A stretch of 55,390 nucleotides of DNA from an uncultured Clostridium sp. (GCF_937920395.1 NZ_CALEVF010000064.1:1-55390), one strand, 5' to 3'. Shown: positions 15,526 to 25,352, counted from the stretch's first letter. Program-made: numbers and translations. Notes: generated by a model from the letters alone, not told the origin.

Positions 15526-17028
15526 ATGTCGAATTTAACTGCTATAAAACCTATTAAAAAACCACGTATCGGACTTTATACTATTGGACTACGAGCGTAT
15601 TGGGGACAATTTGAAGGACTTAAAGATCGAATGATAGAATATGGTAAGTTTTTAGAAAAGGGAATGTCAGGCCTTGGAGAAATATTTAATTACGGATTGG
15701 TAGATACGCAAGAAGAAGGAAGAAAAGCGGGTGAATGGTTTAATAAAAACAATGTAGATTTAATATTCTGCCATTCTGGAACTTACGCAACAAGTTCAAC
15801 GGTATTACCTGTTCACCAAATTTGTAAGGCACCTGCAATAATTTTAAATTTACAACCAACTGACCGAATAAACTATGAAAAAACAACAACCGGTGAATGG
15901 CTTGCATATTGTGGTGCATGTCCTGTGCCTGAAATATCCAATGTATTTAATCGTGCAGGAATTAAGTTTAGAGTAGTAAATGGATTGCTTGGACTAGACT
16001 ATACTCCAAAAATTTCTTTAGCAAATGAAAACACCAGTGAAAAAAAAGAAGCAATTAAAGCATGGAAAAATATTAATGAATGGATTAGGGCAGCCTCGGT
16101 TATAAGAAAATTAAAGCATAGTAGCTTTGGATTTTTAGGTGGGTATTATAGCGGCATGCTTGATATGTATAGTGATTTTGCTATGATACAAGCACAAACA
16201 GGAATGCATATAGAAATGCTTGAAATGTGTGATCTTGATAAATTTTTAAATGATGTTACCGAGGATGAAGTCAAAGAAAAAATGGAAGAAGTGTTAGAAA
16301 TGTTTGAGATTAGTGGTGATTCACCATCTGATCCTTTAGCTAAAAAGCCAACAGAACATCAGATAGAATGGTCATGTAAAATTGCAGCTGCCCAAGAAAA
16401 AATGGTAAAAGAATATAATCTGGATGCTTTAACGTATTATTATCATGGATCAGAAGGAAATCATTATGAGAAAGTTCAGAGTGGATTTATAGTGGGACAT
16501 TCATTACTTACAGCAAAAGGAATTCCTTGTGCTGGAGAGGGAGATTTAAAAACAAACCTAGCTATGAAAATATCTGATATTTTAGGAGTCGGTGGTAGTT
16601 TTTCAGAGATTGTAGTAATCGATTACGTGGATGGAACTATTATCTTAGGTCATGATGGCCCTTTTCATATAGCAATATCAAATAGAAAGCCTATTTTAAG
16701 AGGAATGGGTCTATATCATGGAAAGAGAGGAACCGGTGTATCGGTTGAAGCTAAGGTTAAAACTGGAGATGTCACTACACTTAATGTAACACAAACTATA
16801 GATGGTAAATTAAAATTTATAATTAGTGAAGGAAAATCTACAAATGGTCCTACAATGCAAATTGGGAATACTCAAACACCAATTAAATTTAAGAAAGAAC
16901 CAGATGAATATATGGAGCAGTGGTTTGCAGAATCACCTACACATCATTGTGCAATGTCTATTGGGAAAAATGCCACACTATTTGAAAAGGTTGCAGATCT
17001 TTTAAATATAGCACACGTGACTTTATAA
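15526..17028 (+). CDS. L-fucose/L-arabinose isomerase family protein
   Basis: About 500 residues. AraA/FucI-type fold: N-terminal Rossmann domain (GLYTIGLRAYWGQFEGLKDR), a middle segment (SSFGFLGGYYSGMLDM) and the C-terminal active-site region (GEGDLKTNLAMKI with the metal-ligand Glu, GHDGPFHIAISNRK, GVSVEAKVKTGDVT). The ATG at 15526 is 9 bases after AAGGAG; a TTG at 15520 is too close to it. The substrate is probably a sugar, but not necessarily arabinose or fucose. It forms an operon with the MFS gene 18 bases downstream. Confidence 0.82.
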   Translation: MSNLTAIKPIKKPRIGLYTIGLRAYWGQFEGLKDRMIEYGKFLEKGMSGLGEIFNYGLVDTQEEGRKAGEWFNKNNVDLIFCHSGTYATSSTVLPVHQICKAPAIILNLQPTDRINYEKTTTGEWLAYCGACPVPEISNVFNRAGIKFRVVNGLLGLDYTPKISLANENTSEKKEAIKAWKNINEWIRAASVIRKLKHSSFGFLGGYYSGMLDMYSDFAMIQAQTGMHIEMLEMCDLDKFLNDVTEDEVKEKMEEVLEMFEISGDSPSDPLAKKPTEHQIEWSCKIAAAQEKMVKEYNLDALTYYYHGSEGNHYEKVQSGFIVGHSLLTAKGIPCAGEGDLKTNLAMKISDILGVGGSFSEIVVIDYVDGTIILGHDGPFHIAISNRKPILRGMGLYHGKRGTGVSVEAKVKTGDVTTLNVTQTIDGKLKFIISEGKSTNGPTMQIGNTQTPIKFKKEPDEYMEQWFAESPTHHCAMSIGKNATLFEKVADLLNIAHVTL

Positions 17029-17046
17029 TAAAGAGGAGGTATTTAA

Positions 17047-18306
17047 ATGTCTGATGCAAAGAGTAATTTTAAGGAAACACTAATTGTGTCAATGTCCAAC
17101 TTTTTGGATGCAGGTGCAATTGTAGCAGGAGCTTGTGGATTGACTATGTGGGTAAATTTTTTAAATCTAAATGATTCGGCAGTAGGTTTACTCGCAGCAG
17201 TTAGTGCAAATGGATTTGGAGCAGCGATTGGTGCCTTAATAGGTGGTCGCTTAGCCGATAAATATGGAAGAAAATTCATATATAAGTATGATTTATTAAT
17301 ATATATGGTTGGTGTTCTATTAATAGCTTTATCTATGAATTTTCAGATGCTTTTAATAGGATACATTATTACGGGTATAGCGGTAGGTGCAGTAGTTCCA
17401 GCATCTTGGACTTATTTAGGAGAACAAGCGCCTAAAGGAAAACGTTGTGCAAACATTGGATGGGGTCAATTTTCATGGGGATTTGCACCTATGACAATAT
17501 TTATTTTATCCATTTTTCTAAGTAATTTAGGTTTACTTGGAAACAGAATTATGTTTGGAATATTATTTGTTATTGCTTTAATTACATGGATTTTACAACA
17601 GCAGATTAGGGAGTCTGAAGTTTGGGAGGAGCAAAAAGAAAAAGAGAAAACGAATGGATATGTGAAAGCTCCTATTAGTGAAGTATTTACAAGTAAACCC
17701 AACAGACAAGCTTTTACTCTTTCCGCTGGTATTTATATTTTATGGGCATTGGTTGCTGGATTACAGGGATATTTTTTACCATATATTTTCACCAAAATAG
17801 GAGATTTAACTAATTTACAATCAAATGGTTTGAATGCTCTCATCTGGCTTCTAACAATTCTTTCCACTTGGTTAATTTTTATAAAAAAAGGAGATACGTG
17901 GAATAGAAAGGTATTATTTTCAATAGGTTGTTTAATGCAAATTGTGGCATGGCTTGTTCTTATTTTTGCACCAATGGGCTGGTTCTCACTTATATTCTTT
18001 GATATAGTATGGGGAATTTCGGCTGGATTTAGTTCGCAATGTTTCTTTGCTCTTTGGAGTGTAGAACTTTTTAAAACACAATATAGAGGTCAAGTACAGG
18101 GGATTATATTCTTCTTGGTACGTGCAGGGGTAGGAATAATTTCTTTAGTTTTCCCTACTATGCTAACATCTTTTGGTTTTGCGAAAACGGGAATGTTTTT
18201 AGTGGCTATCCTAGTTGCACAATTGGTAATTGGGTTAATTTATACTCCAGAAACTAGAGGAATGAGTGTTTCTGAAATAGAAACTCAAAGATATGTACAA
18301 GATTAA
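17047..18306 (+). CDS. MFS sugar-type transporter
   Basis: 419 residues, 12 membrane helices, with the loop motif GGRLADKYGRK (about 67-77) typical of the major facilitator superfamily and a C-terminal tail ETRGMSVSEIE that matches the sugar porter signature PETRG. AAAGAGGAGG precedes the ATG. Co-transcribed with the isomerase, so it likely imports that enzyme's substrate. Confidence 0.88.
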   Translation: MSDAKSNFKETLIVSMSNFLDAGAIVAGACGLTMWVNFLNLNDSAVGLLAAVSANGFGAAIGALIGGRLADKYGRKFIYKYDLLIYMVGVLLIALSMNFQMLLIGYIITGIAVGAVVPASWTYLGEQAPKGKRCANIGWGQFSWGFAPMTIFILSIFLSNLGLLGNRIMFGILFVIALITWILQQQIRESEVWEEQKEKEKTNGYVKAPISEVFTSKPNRQAFTLSAGIYILWALVAGLQGYFLPYIFTKIGDLTNLQSNGLNALIWLLTILSTWLIFIKKGDTWNRKVLFSIGCLMQIVAWLVLIFAPMGWFSLIFFDIVWGISAGFSSQCFFALWSVELFKTQYRGQVQGIIFFLVRAGVGIISLVFPTMLTSFGFAKTGMFLVAILVAQLVIGLIYTPETRGMSVSEIETQRYVQD

Positions 18307-18386
18307 CAATCACAAAGTTAAACTTCTTATCAACAGGTAATCTTGTGATTGAAATTAGTAAAATGACTTAAATTTATTCAACTGTA

Positions 18387-18417
18387 AAAAGTCTTACGAA
18401 ATAGTAAGGCTTTTTTC
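18387..18417 (+). terminator. Terminator of the isomerase-transporter operon
   Basis: Stem AAAAAGTCTTAC / GTAAGGCTTTTTT with a 6-base loop. A weaker imperfect stem (CAATCACAA...TTGTGATTG) lies at 18308-18352. Confidence 0.8.
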
Positions 18418-18533
18418 ACATCCTTTAGGAATTTATGTACTATATTTTACTTTTATTACGCTTAGTATCCATACACTTTATTTTTTATGTTGATTAGATT
18501 ATAATAAGGTGTATTAGAAAAGGTGGTGCTATA

Positions 18534-19364
18534 ATGAGTTTAAACAAACAAAAGAAAATTGCTATTGTGAATGATTTTACCGGATTTGGACGATGTTCTA
18601 TAGCAGTTGCATTACCCATTATATCAGCAATGAAGATACAATGCTGTCCATTACCTACTGCAATATTATCAGCACATACAGGATTTCCAAGTTTCTTTTT
18701 TGATGATTATACTCCTCATATGAGGGATTACATGAATAATTGGAAAGAGCTTGATTTACAATTTGATGGAATCTGTACTGGATTTTTAGGTTCAAAAGAA
18801 CAAATTGATATTGTTGTAGAATTTCTAGAAAATTTTAAAACAAAAGATACGACTGTCATGGTCGATCCTGTGATGGGTGACTATGGAAAACTTTATTCTA
18901 CATATACACAGGAAATGTGTGATGAGATGAAGAAGTTAATTAAATATGCGGATGTAATGACACCTAATCTTACTGAAGCCTGTAGACTTCTTGATATTCC
19001 TTATCCCAAAAGAGCTTTGAGTCCTGAGCAACTTGAAAATATTGCAAAAGAACTTTGCACAAAAGGTCCAGATAAAATTGTTATCACTGGACTGCAACAT
19101 AATGGGAATATCCGAAACTTTATATATGAAACAGGAAAACCATATACTATAATAGAAGTAAAAAAAATTGGTGAAGATCGTTCAGGTACGGGAGATGTTT
19201 TTTCATCTATTGTAGTTGCGAATATTGTTAAAGGAGTAGATATCGTGACTGCGGTAAAAAAAGCTACGGATTTTATTAGCAAAGCAATTAATTATACTGC
19301 TAAAATAGGTACGCCAGTAAATGATGGTATTTGCTTTGAAGAATATTTGACTGACTTACAATAA
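18534..19364 (+). CDS. pdxY: Pyridoxamine/pyridoxal kinase
   Basis: 276 residues of the ribokinase-like vitamin kinase family: N-terminal IVNDFTGFGRCSIAVALP, ILSAHTGF, VMVDPVMGDYGKLY, VMTPNLTEA and the anion-hole/catalytic Asp motif GEDRSGTGDVFSS (about 215-227). It phosphorylates B6 vitamers to PLP precursors (salvage). AAAGGTGGTG precedes the ATG. Full length. Confidence 0.9.
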   Translation: MSLNKQKKIAIVNDFTGFGRCSIAVALPIISAMKIQCCPLPTAILSAHTGFPSFFFDDYTPHMRDYMNNWKELDLQFDGICTGFLGSKEQIDIVVEFLENFKTKDTTVMVDPVMGDYGKLYSTYTQEMCDEMKKLIKYADVMTPNLTEACRLLDIPYPKRALSPEQLENIAKELCTKGPDKIVITGLQHNGNIRNFIYETGKPYTIIEVKKIGEDRSGTGDVFSSIVVANIVKGVDIVTAVKKATDFISKAINYTAKIGTPVNDGICFEEYLTDLQ

Positions 19365-19409
19365 CATAGCATAAATTTAGTAATATAAAGAAAAAGAGGA
19401 TGATATAAT

Positions 19410-20063
19410 ATGGTTATTTTATATACATATAACAATGGTGTTTATATCAATTTAAAAGATGTTGATATCACGAGTAAAGATTTGATAAAGAAAAATATTT
19501 ATATTAATTTAACTAACAATTGCCCTTGTTCTTGTTTGTTTTGTTTAAGAAAAACTAAGGAAATGGCTAAATCAAATAGTCTATGGTTAGACACAGAACC
19601 TAGTGCTCAACAAGTTATAGAAGAGTTTGAAAAATATGATTTAGCTAAGTTCAATGAAATTATATTTTGCGGATTTGGAGAACCCTTAACCCGTCTTGAT
19701 GAGGTATTAGAAGTGGCAAAACACTTAAAAAATAGAAGCAGCAATAATCCAATTCGTATAAACACTAATGGACTCGCGGATTTAGTTAATAAAAAGGAAA
19801 CTGCAATATTTTTTAAAGACTTGATTAATACCGTATCCATAAGCCTTAATGCATCAAATGCGAAAGAATATTTAAGATTAACTCGTAGCGAATTTGGTAT
19901 AGAATCTTATGACGCAATGCTGAAATTTACGATCAGCTGTAAAGTGTATGTTCCAAATGTAGTTATGACAGTAGTCGATTGCATTGGACAAGAAGAAATA
20001 GATGCTTGTAAAGCTGTATGTGATAGTATTTGCGTACCTTTAAGAGTACGTCCTTTTGAATAA
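19410..20063 (+). CDS. TatD-associated type radical SAM protein
   Basis: 217 residues. A [4Fe-4S]-SAM cysteine motif appears as CPCSCLFCLRK; the CxxxCxxC ligands fit within NNCPCSCLFC (about 35-47). Then EIIFCGFGEPLTRLDE (the GGE-like motif) and NTNGLADL, VSISLNAS. Such short radical SAM proteins are usually encoded beside or fused to a TatD nuclease; no tatD is present here. The reaction is unknown. AAAGAGGATG precedes the ATG; 45 bases downstream of pdxY. Confidence 0.85.
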   Translation: MVILYTYNNGVYINLKDVDITSKDLIKKNIYINLTNNCPCSCLFCLRKTKEMAKSNSLWLDTEPSAQQVIEEFEKYDLAKFNEIIFCGFGEPLTRLDEVLEVAKHLKNRSSNNPIRINTNGLADLVNKKETAIFFKDLINTVSISLNASNAKEYLRLTRSEFGIESYDAMLKFTISCKVYVPNVVMTVVDCIGQEEIDACKAVCDSICVPLRVRPFE

Positions 20064-20120
20064 GATAAAGTTGTATGCAATCCAAGTCCAATTATAGGAT
20101 TAAGTATTATTAAAAAGTAT

Positions 20121-20162
20121 GAAGGGGGTATACCATATATAAAGGTATATCTTCTTTTTTAT
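20121..20162 (+). terminator. Terminator of pdxY-radical SAM unit
   Basis: Imperfect stem GAAGGGGGTATACC / GGTATATCTTC followed by TTTTTT. Confidence 0.75.
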
Positions 20163-20230
20163 ATTGTATTAAAAAACGAATTTCAATGTAGTAAAGCAAA
20201 ACTAAACTTGCATTAAAGTATTAAATTTAT

Positions 20231-20252
20231 ATTATTATTATTATTATTATTA
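20231..20252. repeat. (ATT)n trinucleotide run
   Basis: About seven to eight ATT units run up to and include the stop codon of the minus-strand HD-GYP gene. A simple-sequence tract, likely length-variable; it would not change the protein beyond its stop. Confidence 0.9.
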
Positions 20253-21581
20253 TTTACCTTTTAAATTTCCTATAAAAGTATCCAAAGAATCATTAAAAAT
20301 CATTGTGAAAATATCTTCATTTTTTACTTGTTTAAACTTTGAATCAAGGATGTCCTTATAACTTAAAATTGTATCAATTTTACTTAAAAAAATATCTACT
20401 AATTCACCATCAAAATGTTTATTCCTTTCTTCTTTTAATATTTCTATACAATTTTCAATTGGATAAGCTTTTTTATATACTCGCTCATTAGCTAATGCAT
20501 CAAAAACATCTGTAATAGCAACTATTCTAGCGCAAAGTGGAATATTAGTTCCAATAAGACCTGACGGACAACCACTACCATCCCACTTTTCATGATGACC
20601 CAATGCTACTTCACAACCCATTTTAATAATATCTTGTTTTGAATTACCAAGGATTTTTGCACCGATTAATGTATGAGTTTTCATTATATTGAATTCTTCA
20701 GTTGTAAGTTTTCCAGGTTTTAAAAGGATGGCATCTGAAATGCCTATTTTCCCAATATCATGCATTAATGCTGCATAATTCATTAACCTAATTTTTTTTC
20801 CAGATGTTTCTACCATATTATATAAAAAGGATGAATATAAACTAATTCTAACCATATGCAGTGCTGTATCCTCGTCGTTATATTCAGCAGAATAACATAA
20901 ACGCTTTATAATTTCGTCCGTTAATTCTATATTTTTATTTACTGCACCTTCAAGTAGGGTATTTTTTTCTATCAGTTGGGTGTTTTTATCTTCTATTTCG
21001 CTTAGTGTACGATTTAGAAAGTAGCTCATTTTTTTATTAACAATCTCTTGCTCACTTTTTAGATAATTAATATTAGGTATATTATAATAAATACCATATC
21101 CATTTAATTTACTCTTCATTACTTTTAATGAATCTACAAGTATATCTGATGAAAAACTCAAAAATCCATTAAATTTTCTAAATTGATCTTCCTTCGCAGG
21201 CTCATTATAAAATATCTCTTTACTTAAAAAAATAGCTGGATGATTGGGATGATTTACAATAATATCCCATTCATTTATCATTGAATCTTCTGGATTCAGT
21301 TCAATAAATATCGTATTTTTTAGACTCTTTATCTTACTAAAATCAATATTTCGAGCGAATATGTATATCTTTTTACATAAGTTATCAAGGATTTTGTATC
21401 TATCAAATTCCTGCATAAAAAACTCAAACTTTTGAAATGATACAAAGAGTTCTGATTCTAATTTAAATTCAGTAACCATATCTTCAAGACCATGACTTAT
21501 ACCGATAAGAGAAGATTTTGCATATATCTTTTGTTCAATGCTAGATGATCTAGTCATAATAATATCACTTAATTGGCGCAT
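20250..21581 (-). CDS. DICT sensor plus HD-GYP-type phosphodiesterase domain protein
   Basis: 443 residues. Residues 1-165 resemble a DICT domain (sensory domain found with diguanylate cyclases and two-component proteins). A coiled coil at 190-222 (IEDKNTQLIEKNTLL) leads into an HD-GYP domain with HD at 274-275 (MHDIGKIG) and HHEKWDGSGCP at 329-339. The signature reads GCP where the family has GYP; the HHE...DGSG metal-site residues are intact. Expected role: cyclic-di-GMP hydrolysis or a related nucleotide signal, cytosolic. ATG at 21581 behind AAGGAGATG. Confidence 0.85.
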   Translation of the reverse strand: MRQLSDIIMTRSSSIEQKIYAKSSLIGISHGLEDMVTEFKLESELFVSFQKFEFFMQEFDRYKILDNLCKKIYIFARNIDFSKIKSLKNTIFIELNPEDSMINEWDIIVNHPNHPAIFLSKEIFYNEPAKEDQFRKFNGFLSFSSDILVDSLKVMKSKLNGYGIYYNIPNINYLKSEQEIVNKKMSYFLNRTLSEIEDKNTQLIEKNTLLEGAVNKNIELTDEIIKRLCYSAEYNDEDTALHMVRISLYSSFLYNMVETSGKKIRLMNYAALMHDIGKIGISDAILLKPGKLTTEEFNIMKTHTLIGAKILGNSKQDIIKMGCEVALGHHEKWDGSGCPSGLIGTNIPLCARIVAITDVFDALANERVYKKAYPIENCIEILKEERNKHFDGELVDIFLSKIDTILSYKDILDSKFKQVKNEDIFTMIFNDSLDTFIGNLKGK

Positions 21582-21739
21582 TTACTCAACATCTCCTTCA
21601 CTTCATTGAATGTTACTAATGTAATATTCGAATTCTTTATTAAGAACTTAATATTTAACAAGAATTAACATATATGAATAATAAATTGGAATTATATTTT
21701 ATTTTTAATGAACTACATCTTATACATTAACAACATATA

Positions 21740-22390
21740 TTAACTTAATTTAGTATAATTCACTTCTTTAAAATTATTTATCACTAAATCTGCCATAGAA
21801 ATATCTTGGCTTCCTGCATCACCGCTATTAATTCCTATACATTTCATACCTGCTTTTTTAGCAGCACGAACCCCATTGTGTGAATCTTCAATAACTATAC
21901 AATTTTCTGGGCTTACTCCCAACTTCTCTGAAGCAAAAATAAATATATCCGGTTCAGGCTTACTTCTTTGTACATAGTCACCGGTAACAAAAACTTCAAA
22001 GTATTCTTCTATTTGAAATTTCTTTGCAATAGCCATGATTACATTTAGTGGCGATGATGATGCAATAGCTAGCTTTATTCCATTTTTATGAAAGTCTTTT
22101 ATTAGTTCTTTCACCCCAGCAATAAGTGTTATCTCGCATTCATCTGAATTAAGATATTTAAAATATTTACTTCGATCATATTCAATTAACTCATCAAGTG
22201 TTTGATTAAGATTATATTTATTTTTTAGAGCTTCCCACATATAATGAGAGGTTGCTCCTACAAAAGAGTGATGCTCATCCTCTGTAACCTCTATGCCTAA
22301 TTTTTTATAAGTTTCATTTTCCAGTTTCATATGTGTTGGTTCACTATCAATAATTACTCCATCCATGTCAAATATAACTGCTTTTAACAT
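21740..22390 (-). CDS. HAD family phosphatase, beta-phosphoglucomutase-like
   Basis: 216 residues from ATG 22390, which gives the canonical family start MLKAVIFDMDGVIIDSEP (nucleophile Asp in DMDGV), then SSSPLNV, the Lys in RSKPEPDIF and the acidic motif VIEDSHNGVRAA. Cap domain between about 18 and 85. Upstream in-frame starts exist: a TTG spaced 9 bases from AAGGAG would add 8 residues, and an ATG that overlaps AAGGAG directly is unlikely. Substrate could be a sugar phosphate. Confidence 0.88.
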   Translation of the reverse strand: MLKAVIFDMDGVIIDSEPTHMKLENETYKKLGIEVTEDEHHSFVGATSHYMWEALKNKYNLNQTLDELIEYDRSKYFKYLNSDECEITLIAGVKELIKDFHKNGIKLAIASSSPLNVIMAIAKKFQIEEYFEVFVTGDYVQRSKPEPDIFIFASEKLGVSPENCIVIEDSHNGVRAAKKAGMKCIGINSGDAGSQDISMADLVINNFKEVNYTKLS

Positions 22391-22727
22391 GAAATTATCC
22401 TTTTTTTTATCCAAACTTATCATCTCCTTATAAATATAGCATTTGAAATAATATGTATTTTATACTAGCGAAATATATCATACAACTCATAGTAATATAT
22501 AATTTTAAATTACTCTATTATTTAACTATACAGGATTTATACATATATTACAAATTTTATTATTTTTAATACAAGTTAATAATACATTTTAAAGCAGGTA
22601 GTTAAATTAATGTGGTTTTTCTATAATGATATTAAGTGAAAAATCTGATATGATAGGTATATACATTAGTAATTTAATAGACAAATTCAAGGACAAAACA
22701 TTAAAATAACAATTGATAGGAGAAAAT
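22391..22727. other. Divergent intergenic region
   Basis: AT-rich stretch between the HAD gene and the 57-residue gene; presumably holds both promoters, though I see no clear consensus pair and no further gene. Confidence 0.5.
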
Positions 22728-22901
22728 ATGAAGATATTCCAAAAGTTTATGAATTTAAAGAAGAGTAAAAAGCTACCTACAGTAGAAAAAGTAGATTCTA
22801 TTAATACCGATGTTATAAATAATGATTCTGAGAATACTAAACCTTTTAAATTAGATCGACAAAAACTATTAGAGTATATGAATAAAAAGGATGAAAAATA
22901 A
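22728..22901 (+). CDS. 57-residue basic hypothetical protein
   Basis: ATG at 22728 follows TAGGAGAAAA; an earlier in-frame TTG (22713) lies before that site. Lys-rich, no membrane segment (KIFQKFMNLKKSKKLPTVEK, acidic middle, RQKLLEYMNKKDEK). Unknown family. Confidence 0.6.
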   Translation: MKIFQKFMNLKKSKKLPTVEKVDSINTDVINNDSENTKPFKLDRQKLLEYMNKKDEK

Positions 22902-22903
22902 TA

Positions 22904-22957
22904 CTATCCTTTCCGGTAAAACATTTTTATTATTTAACCTGTTACCAGAAAGGGTAG
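22904..22957 (+). terminator. Long hairpin after the 57-residue gene
   Basis: CTATCCTTTCCGGTAA pairs with TTACCAGAAAGGGTAG through 16 positions counting G-T pairs. No T-run follows, so termination is uncertain. Confidence 0.5.
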
Positions 22958-23076
22958 AGATCAGTATCCAAAAAAAATTTTCTGGTTTAGTTGCCACAAT
23001 AAATTTCTTATGGTTTTCTAAATAGGAGTTAATGCTTGTAGTTCATCTATTAAAGCCTAAATATATATTAGTTAAA

Positions 23077-24528
23077 TTAAAGACCGCTCACTTTTTCGTT
23101 TTCTACTCTTAAATCAGAGGAGGAAAAAGAATTTTTCTTTCCTAATCTTAAAGCAAAGGATAAACAAAGTCCCACTAAAACAAATATTACTGCGACTGTT
23201 GCGCTTGAATGAAATCCAGTAGCTACTGCAATTTGCTCGGAAGCTGAATTATTTAAGGCTTTTAGTTGGGAAGCTGACATAATACCAATAAATAATGAGG
23301 AACCAAGTGCTGCTGATATTTGTTGAAGGGTGTTCATAACCGCTATTCCATGCGGATATGCCTCTTTTGGTAGTTGGTTAAGAGAACTTGTTTGACAAGG
23401 TGACATTGTAATACCAACCCCAATACAGACTACTATATATGAAATCATAATCTTAATAAGAGATGTATCACTATTGGAACGTGATAAAACGAATAATGCC
23501 ACAAGTATTATGGTAAACCCTACTGGTATTAACACTTTCACTCCGAATTTATCATAAATTTTTCCGCCTAGTGGGGTTACAACTCCACAAGCAAGTGATG
23601 CTGGAAGTAATACCATTGCTGCTACAAATGTTGTTGTTTTAAGGGCTCCTTGAAGAAACATAGGTAACATTACGTTCATAGTGAACATTATCATCATTGT
23701 TAGCATAACAAGTACTACCCCTACTGAAAATAAAGGATATTTAAATATACGCATTTCTAACATTGGTTCTTTTAAAAATAATTGACGTTTAACAAATATA
23801 ATTAATGATATTATTCCAATAATAAATATTAAACTAATAATCTTCATATTTCCATCACCACTAAAACTACTTATACCATATATAACTCCACCAATTCCAA
23901 TGCTTGATAATATAATTGATATAAAATCGATTTTAGGTCTTGTAAGAGTTGACACATTAACTAAATAAATTGAACCTAAAATCATAGCTATTAGTATAAG
24001 TGGAATTAACATTATAAATAAGGCATGCCAACTAAAAAACTGTAATAAAATTCCTGAAACAGTTGGTCCAAGTGCTGGTCCAATCGAAATTACACAACCG
24101 CAAATTCCCATAGCTGCACCATGCTTTTCTGGTGGGGTTACTATTAATACTGTATTCATTAGAAGTGGAATCATCATTCCAGTTCCGCATGCTTGTAACA
24201 TTCTTGAAACAAGCAACATTTCAAAAGAGCCTGAACAAGCTGCACATATTGTTCCAAATAAAAGTAACGTCATTGCACCTAAAAATAAATGCTTTGTTTC
24301 AAATGTTTGAATTAGAAATGCTGTAATTGGAACCATAACTGATACAACTATCATATATGCTGTAATTATCCATTGTACGGTTGCTGCTGTAACATTCATT
24401 TCCGTCATAAGAGGAGATAATGCTACATTTAGTATGGTTTCATTAAATACAGCTAAAAAGGCGCTGAAGGCTAATACTCCTATAATTGCGTTTGGGTTAA
24501 ATTTTTTTGTAGGTTTTATTGTTTCCAT
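23077..24528 (-). CDS. DHA2 family multidrug efflux MFS transporter
   Basis: 483 residues with about 14 membrane helices. Family pattern: N-terminal FLAVFNETILNVALSPLMTEM (motif D1-like), QWIITAYMIVVSVMVPI, LLVSRMLQACGTGMMIPLLM (motif C region GPALGPTVSG). LmrB/EmrB-type proton-driven drug export from the cytoplasm. GGAGGAAC precedes the ATG. Upstream lies a TetR gene on the same strand, and an operator-like box sits 22 bases before the start. Confidence 0.9.
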   Translation of the reverse strand: METIKPTKKFNPNAIIGVLAFSAFLAVFNETILNVALSPLMTEMNVTAATVQWIITAYMIVVSVMVPITAFLIQTFETKHLFLGAMTLLLFGTICAACSGSFEMLLVSRMLQACGTGMMIPLLMNTVLIVTPPEKHGAAMGICGCVISIGPALGPTVSGILLQFFSWHALFIMLIPLILIAMILGSIYLVNVSTLTRPKIDFISIILSSIGIGGVIYGISSFSGDGNMKIISLIFIIGIISLIIFVKRQLFLKEPMLEMRIFKYPLFSVGVVLVMLTMMIMFTMNVMLPMFLQGALKTTTFVAAMVLLPASLACGVVTPLGGKIYDKFGVKVLIPVGFTIILVALFVLSRSNSDTSLIKIMISYIVVCIGVGITMSPCQTSSLNQLPKEAYPHGIAVMNTLQQISAALGSSLFIGIMSASQLKALNNSASEQIAVATGFHSSATVAVIFVLVGLCLSFALRLGKKNSFSSSDLRVENEKVSGL

Positions 24529-24550
24529 TAATTTTGTTCCTCCTAATATT

Positions 24551-24560
24551 AGACCAGTCT
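24551..24560 (-). promoter_or_regulatory. LmrA/YxaF-like box before the efflux gene
   Basis: AGACCAGTCT, a dyad AGAC-N2-GTCT within TTAGACCAGTCTTTAT. The same core recurs at 25235-25244 in the regulator promoter. Confidence 0.6.
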
Positions 24561-24635
24561 TTATAATAAACTCCTAAAAAAATACCCATTTATAAAATAG
24601 GCACTAATTAATCATTTAAATTTTTTATTGCATTA

Positions 24636-25205
24636 CTATATATTTATTAAATTATGTATTTGTTTAGCTATTATTCTAAGTGAATCACCATTTTTTTTTG
24701 TAAGTGATAAAGTAATTCCACCTTCTATCATTGCAGCAATTACACAACCTAATTCATATGCTTTATCTTTGTTAATCCCAGATTTAATTAATTTTTCTGC
24801 ATAGATGTTTTTTAATGAAGTAAATATTTCGTCACAAGCTTTTCTTAAAATTTCACTTGTCATATAAGTTTCTAAAGCTATTAAACTTATAGAAATATCT
24901 GAAATTATTTGTTCGTTGTCAATTATTATTGCAATGTTTTCTATATTAAATACAATAGCTTCAATTGGATTTTCAATACTATCTAAGGCAGTAATTATAT
25001 TGGTTATTATTTTTTGACCTGCTAAGTTTATAGATTCTAAAGCAAGTTGTTCCTTTCCTTTAGGAAAATAATAATATAAGGATCCTTTTGGTGATCCACT
25101 TTTTGCTAAAATTTCATTTAGCCCAGTTGCGTTATATCCTTTAATTTGAAAAAGTCTTGATGCAGTTTCTATAAATTTTTCTTTTACGTTTACCTTATTA
25201 TTCAT
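24636..25205 (-). CDS. TetR/AcrR regulator, LmrA/YxaF-type
   Basis: 189 residues. N-terminal helix-turn-helix (FIETASRLFQIKGYNATGLNEILAKSGSPKGSLYYYFPKGKEQLA; the SPKGSLYYYFPxGKEQL recognition helix is typical of the LmrA/YxaF subgroup), then an all-helical ligand domain. It likely represses itself and the DHA2 pump through the two matching boxes. Confidence 0.88.
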   Translation of the reverse strand: MNNKVNVKEKFIETASRLFQIKGYNATGLNEILAKSGSPKGSLYYYFPKGKEQLALESINLAGQKIITNIITALDSIENPIEAIVFNIENIAIIIDNEQIISDISISLIALETYMTSEILRKACDEIFTSLKNIYAEKLIKSGINKDKAYELGCVIAAMIEGGITLSLTKKNGDSLRIIAKQIHNLINI

Positions 25206-25234
25206 ATTAGTATACCTCTCTAATAAATTATAGT

Positions 25235-25280
25235 GACTGGTCTATATTTTTATTATACTTTAGGTTATAGTGAATGTCAA
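25235..25280 (-). promoter_or_regulatory. tetR promoter with operator
   Basis: On the minus strand: TTGACA (25275-25280), exactly 17 bases, TATAAT (25252-25257), then TAGACCAGTC (25235-25244) across the start-point region. A perfect consensus promoter covered by an operator implies tight repression. Confidence 0.8.
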
Positions 25281-25352
25281 TAATTAAAATAGTTGAAACT
25301 GAAAATACAATTATATTAAAATAAATTGGAATTGTGTAACTTTTGGTGTTCT

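Noticed and set aside
20231..20252. ATT repeats as a CRISPR-like array
   Set aside because: A simple trinucleotide run without spacers; no repeat-spacer pattern exists elsewhere in the window.
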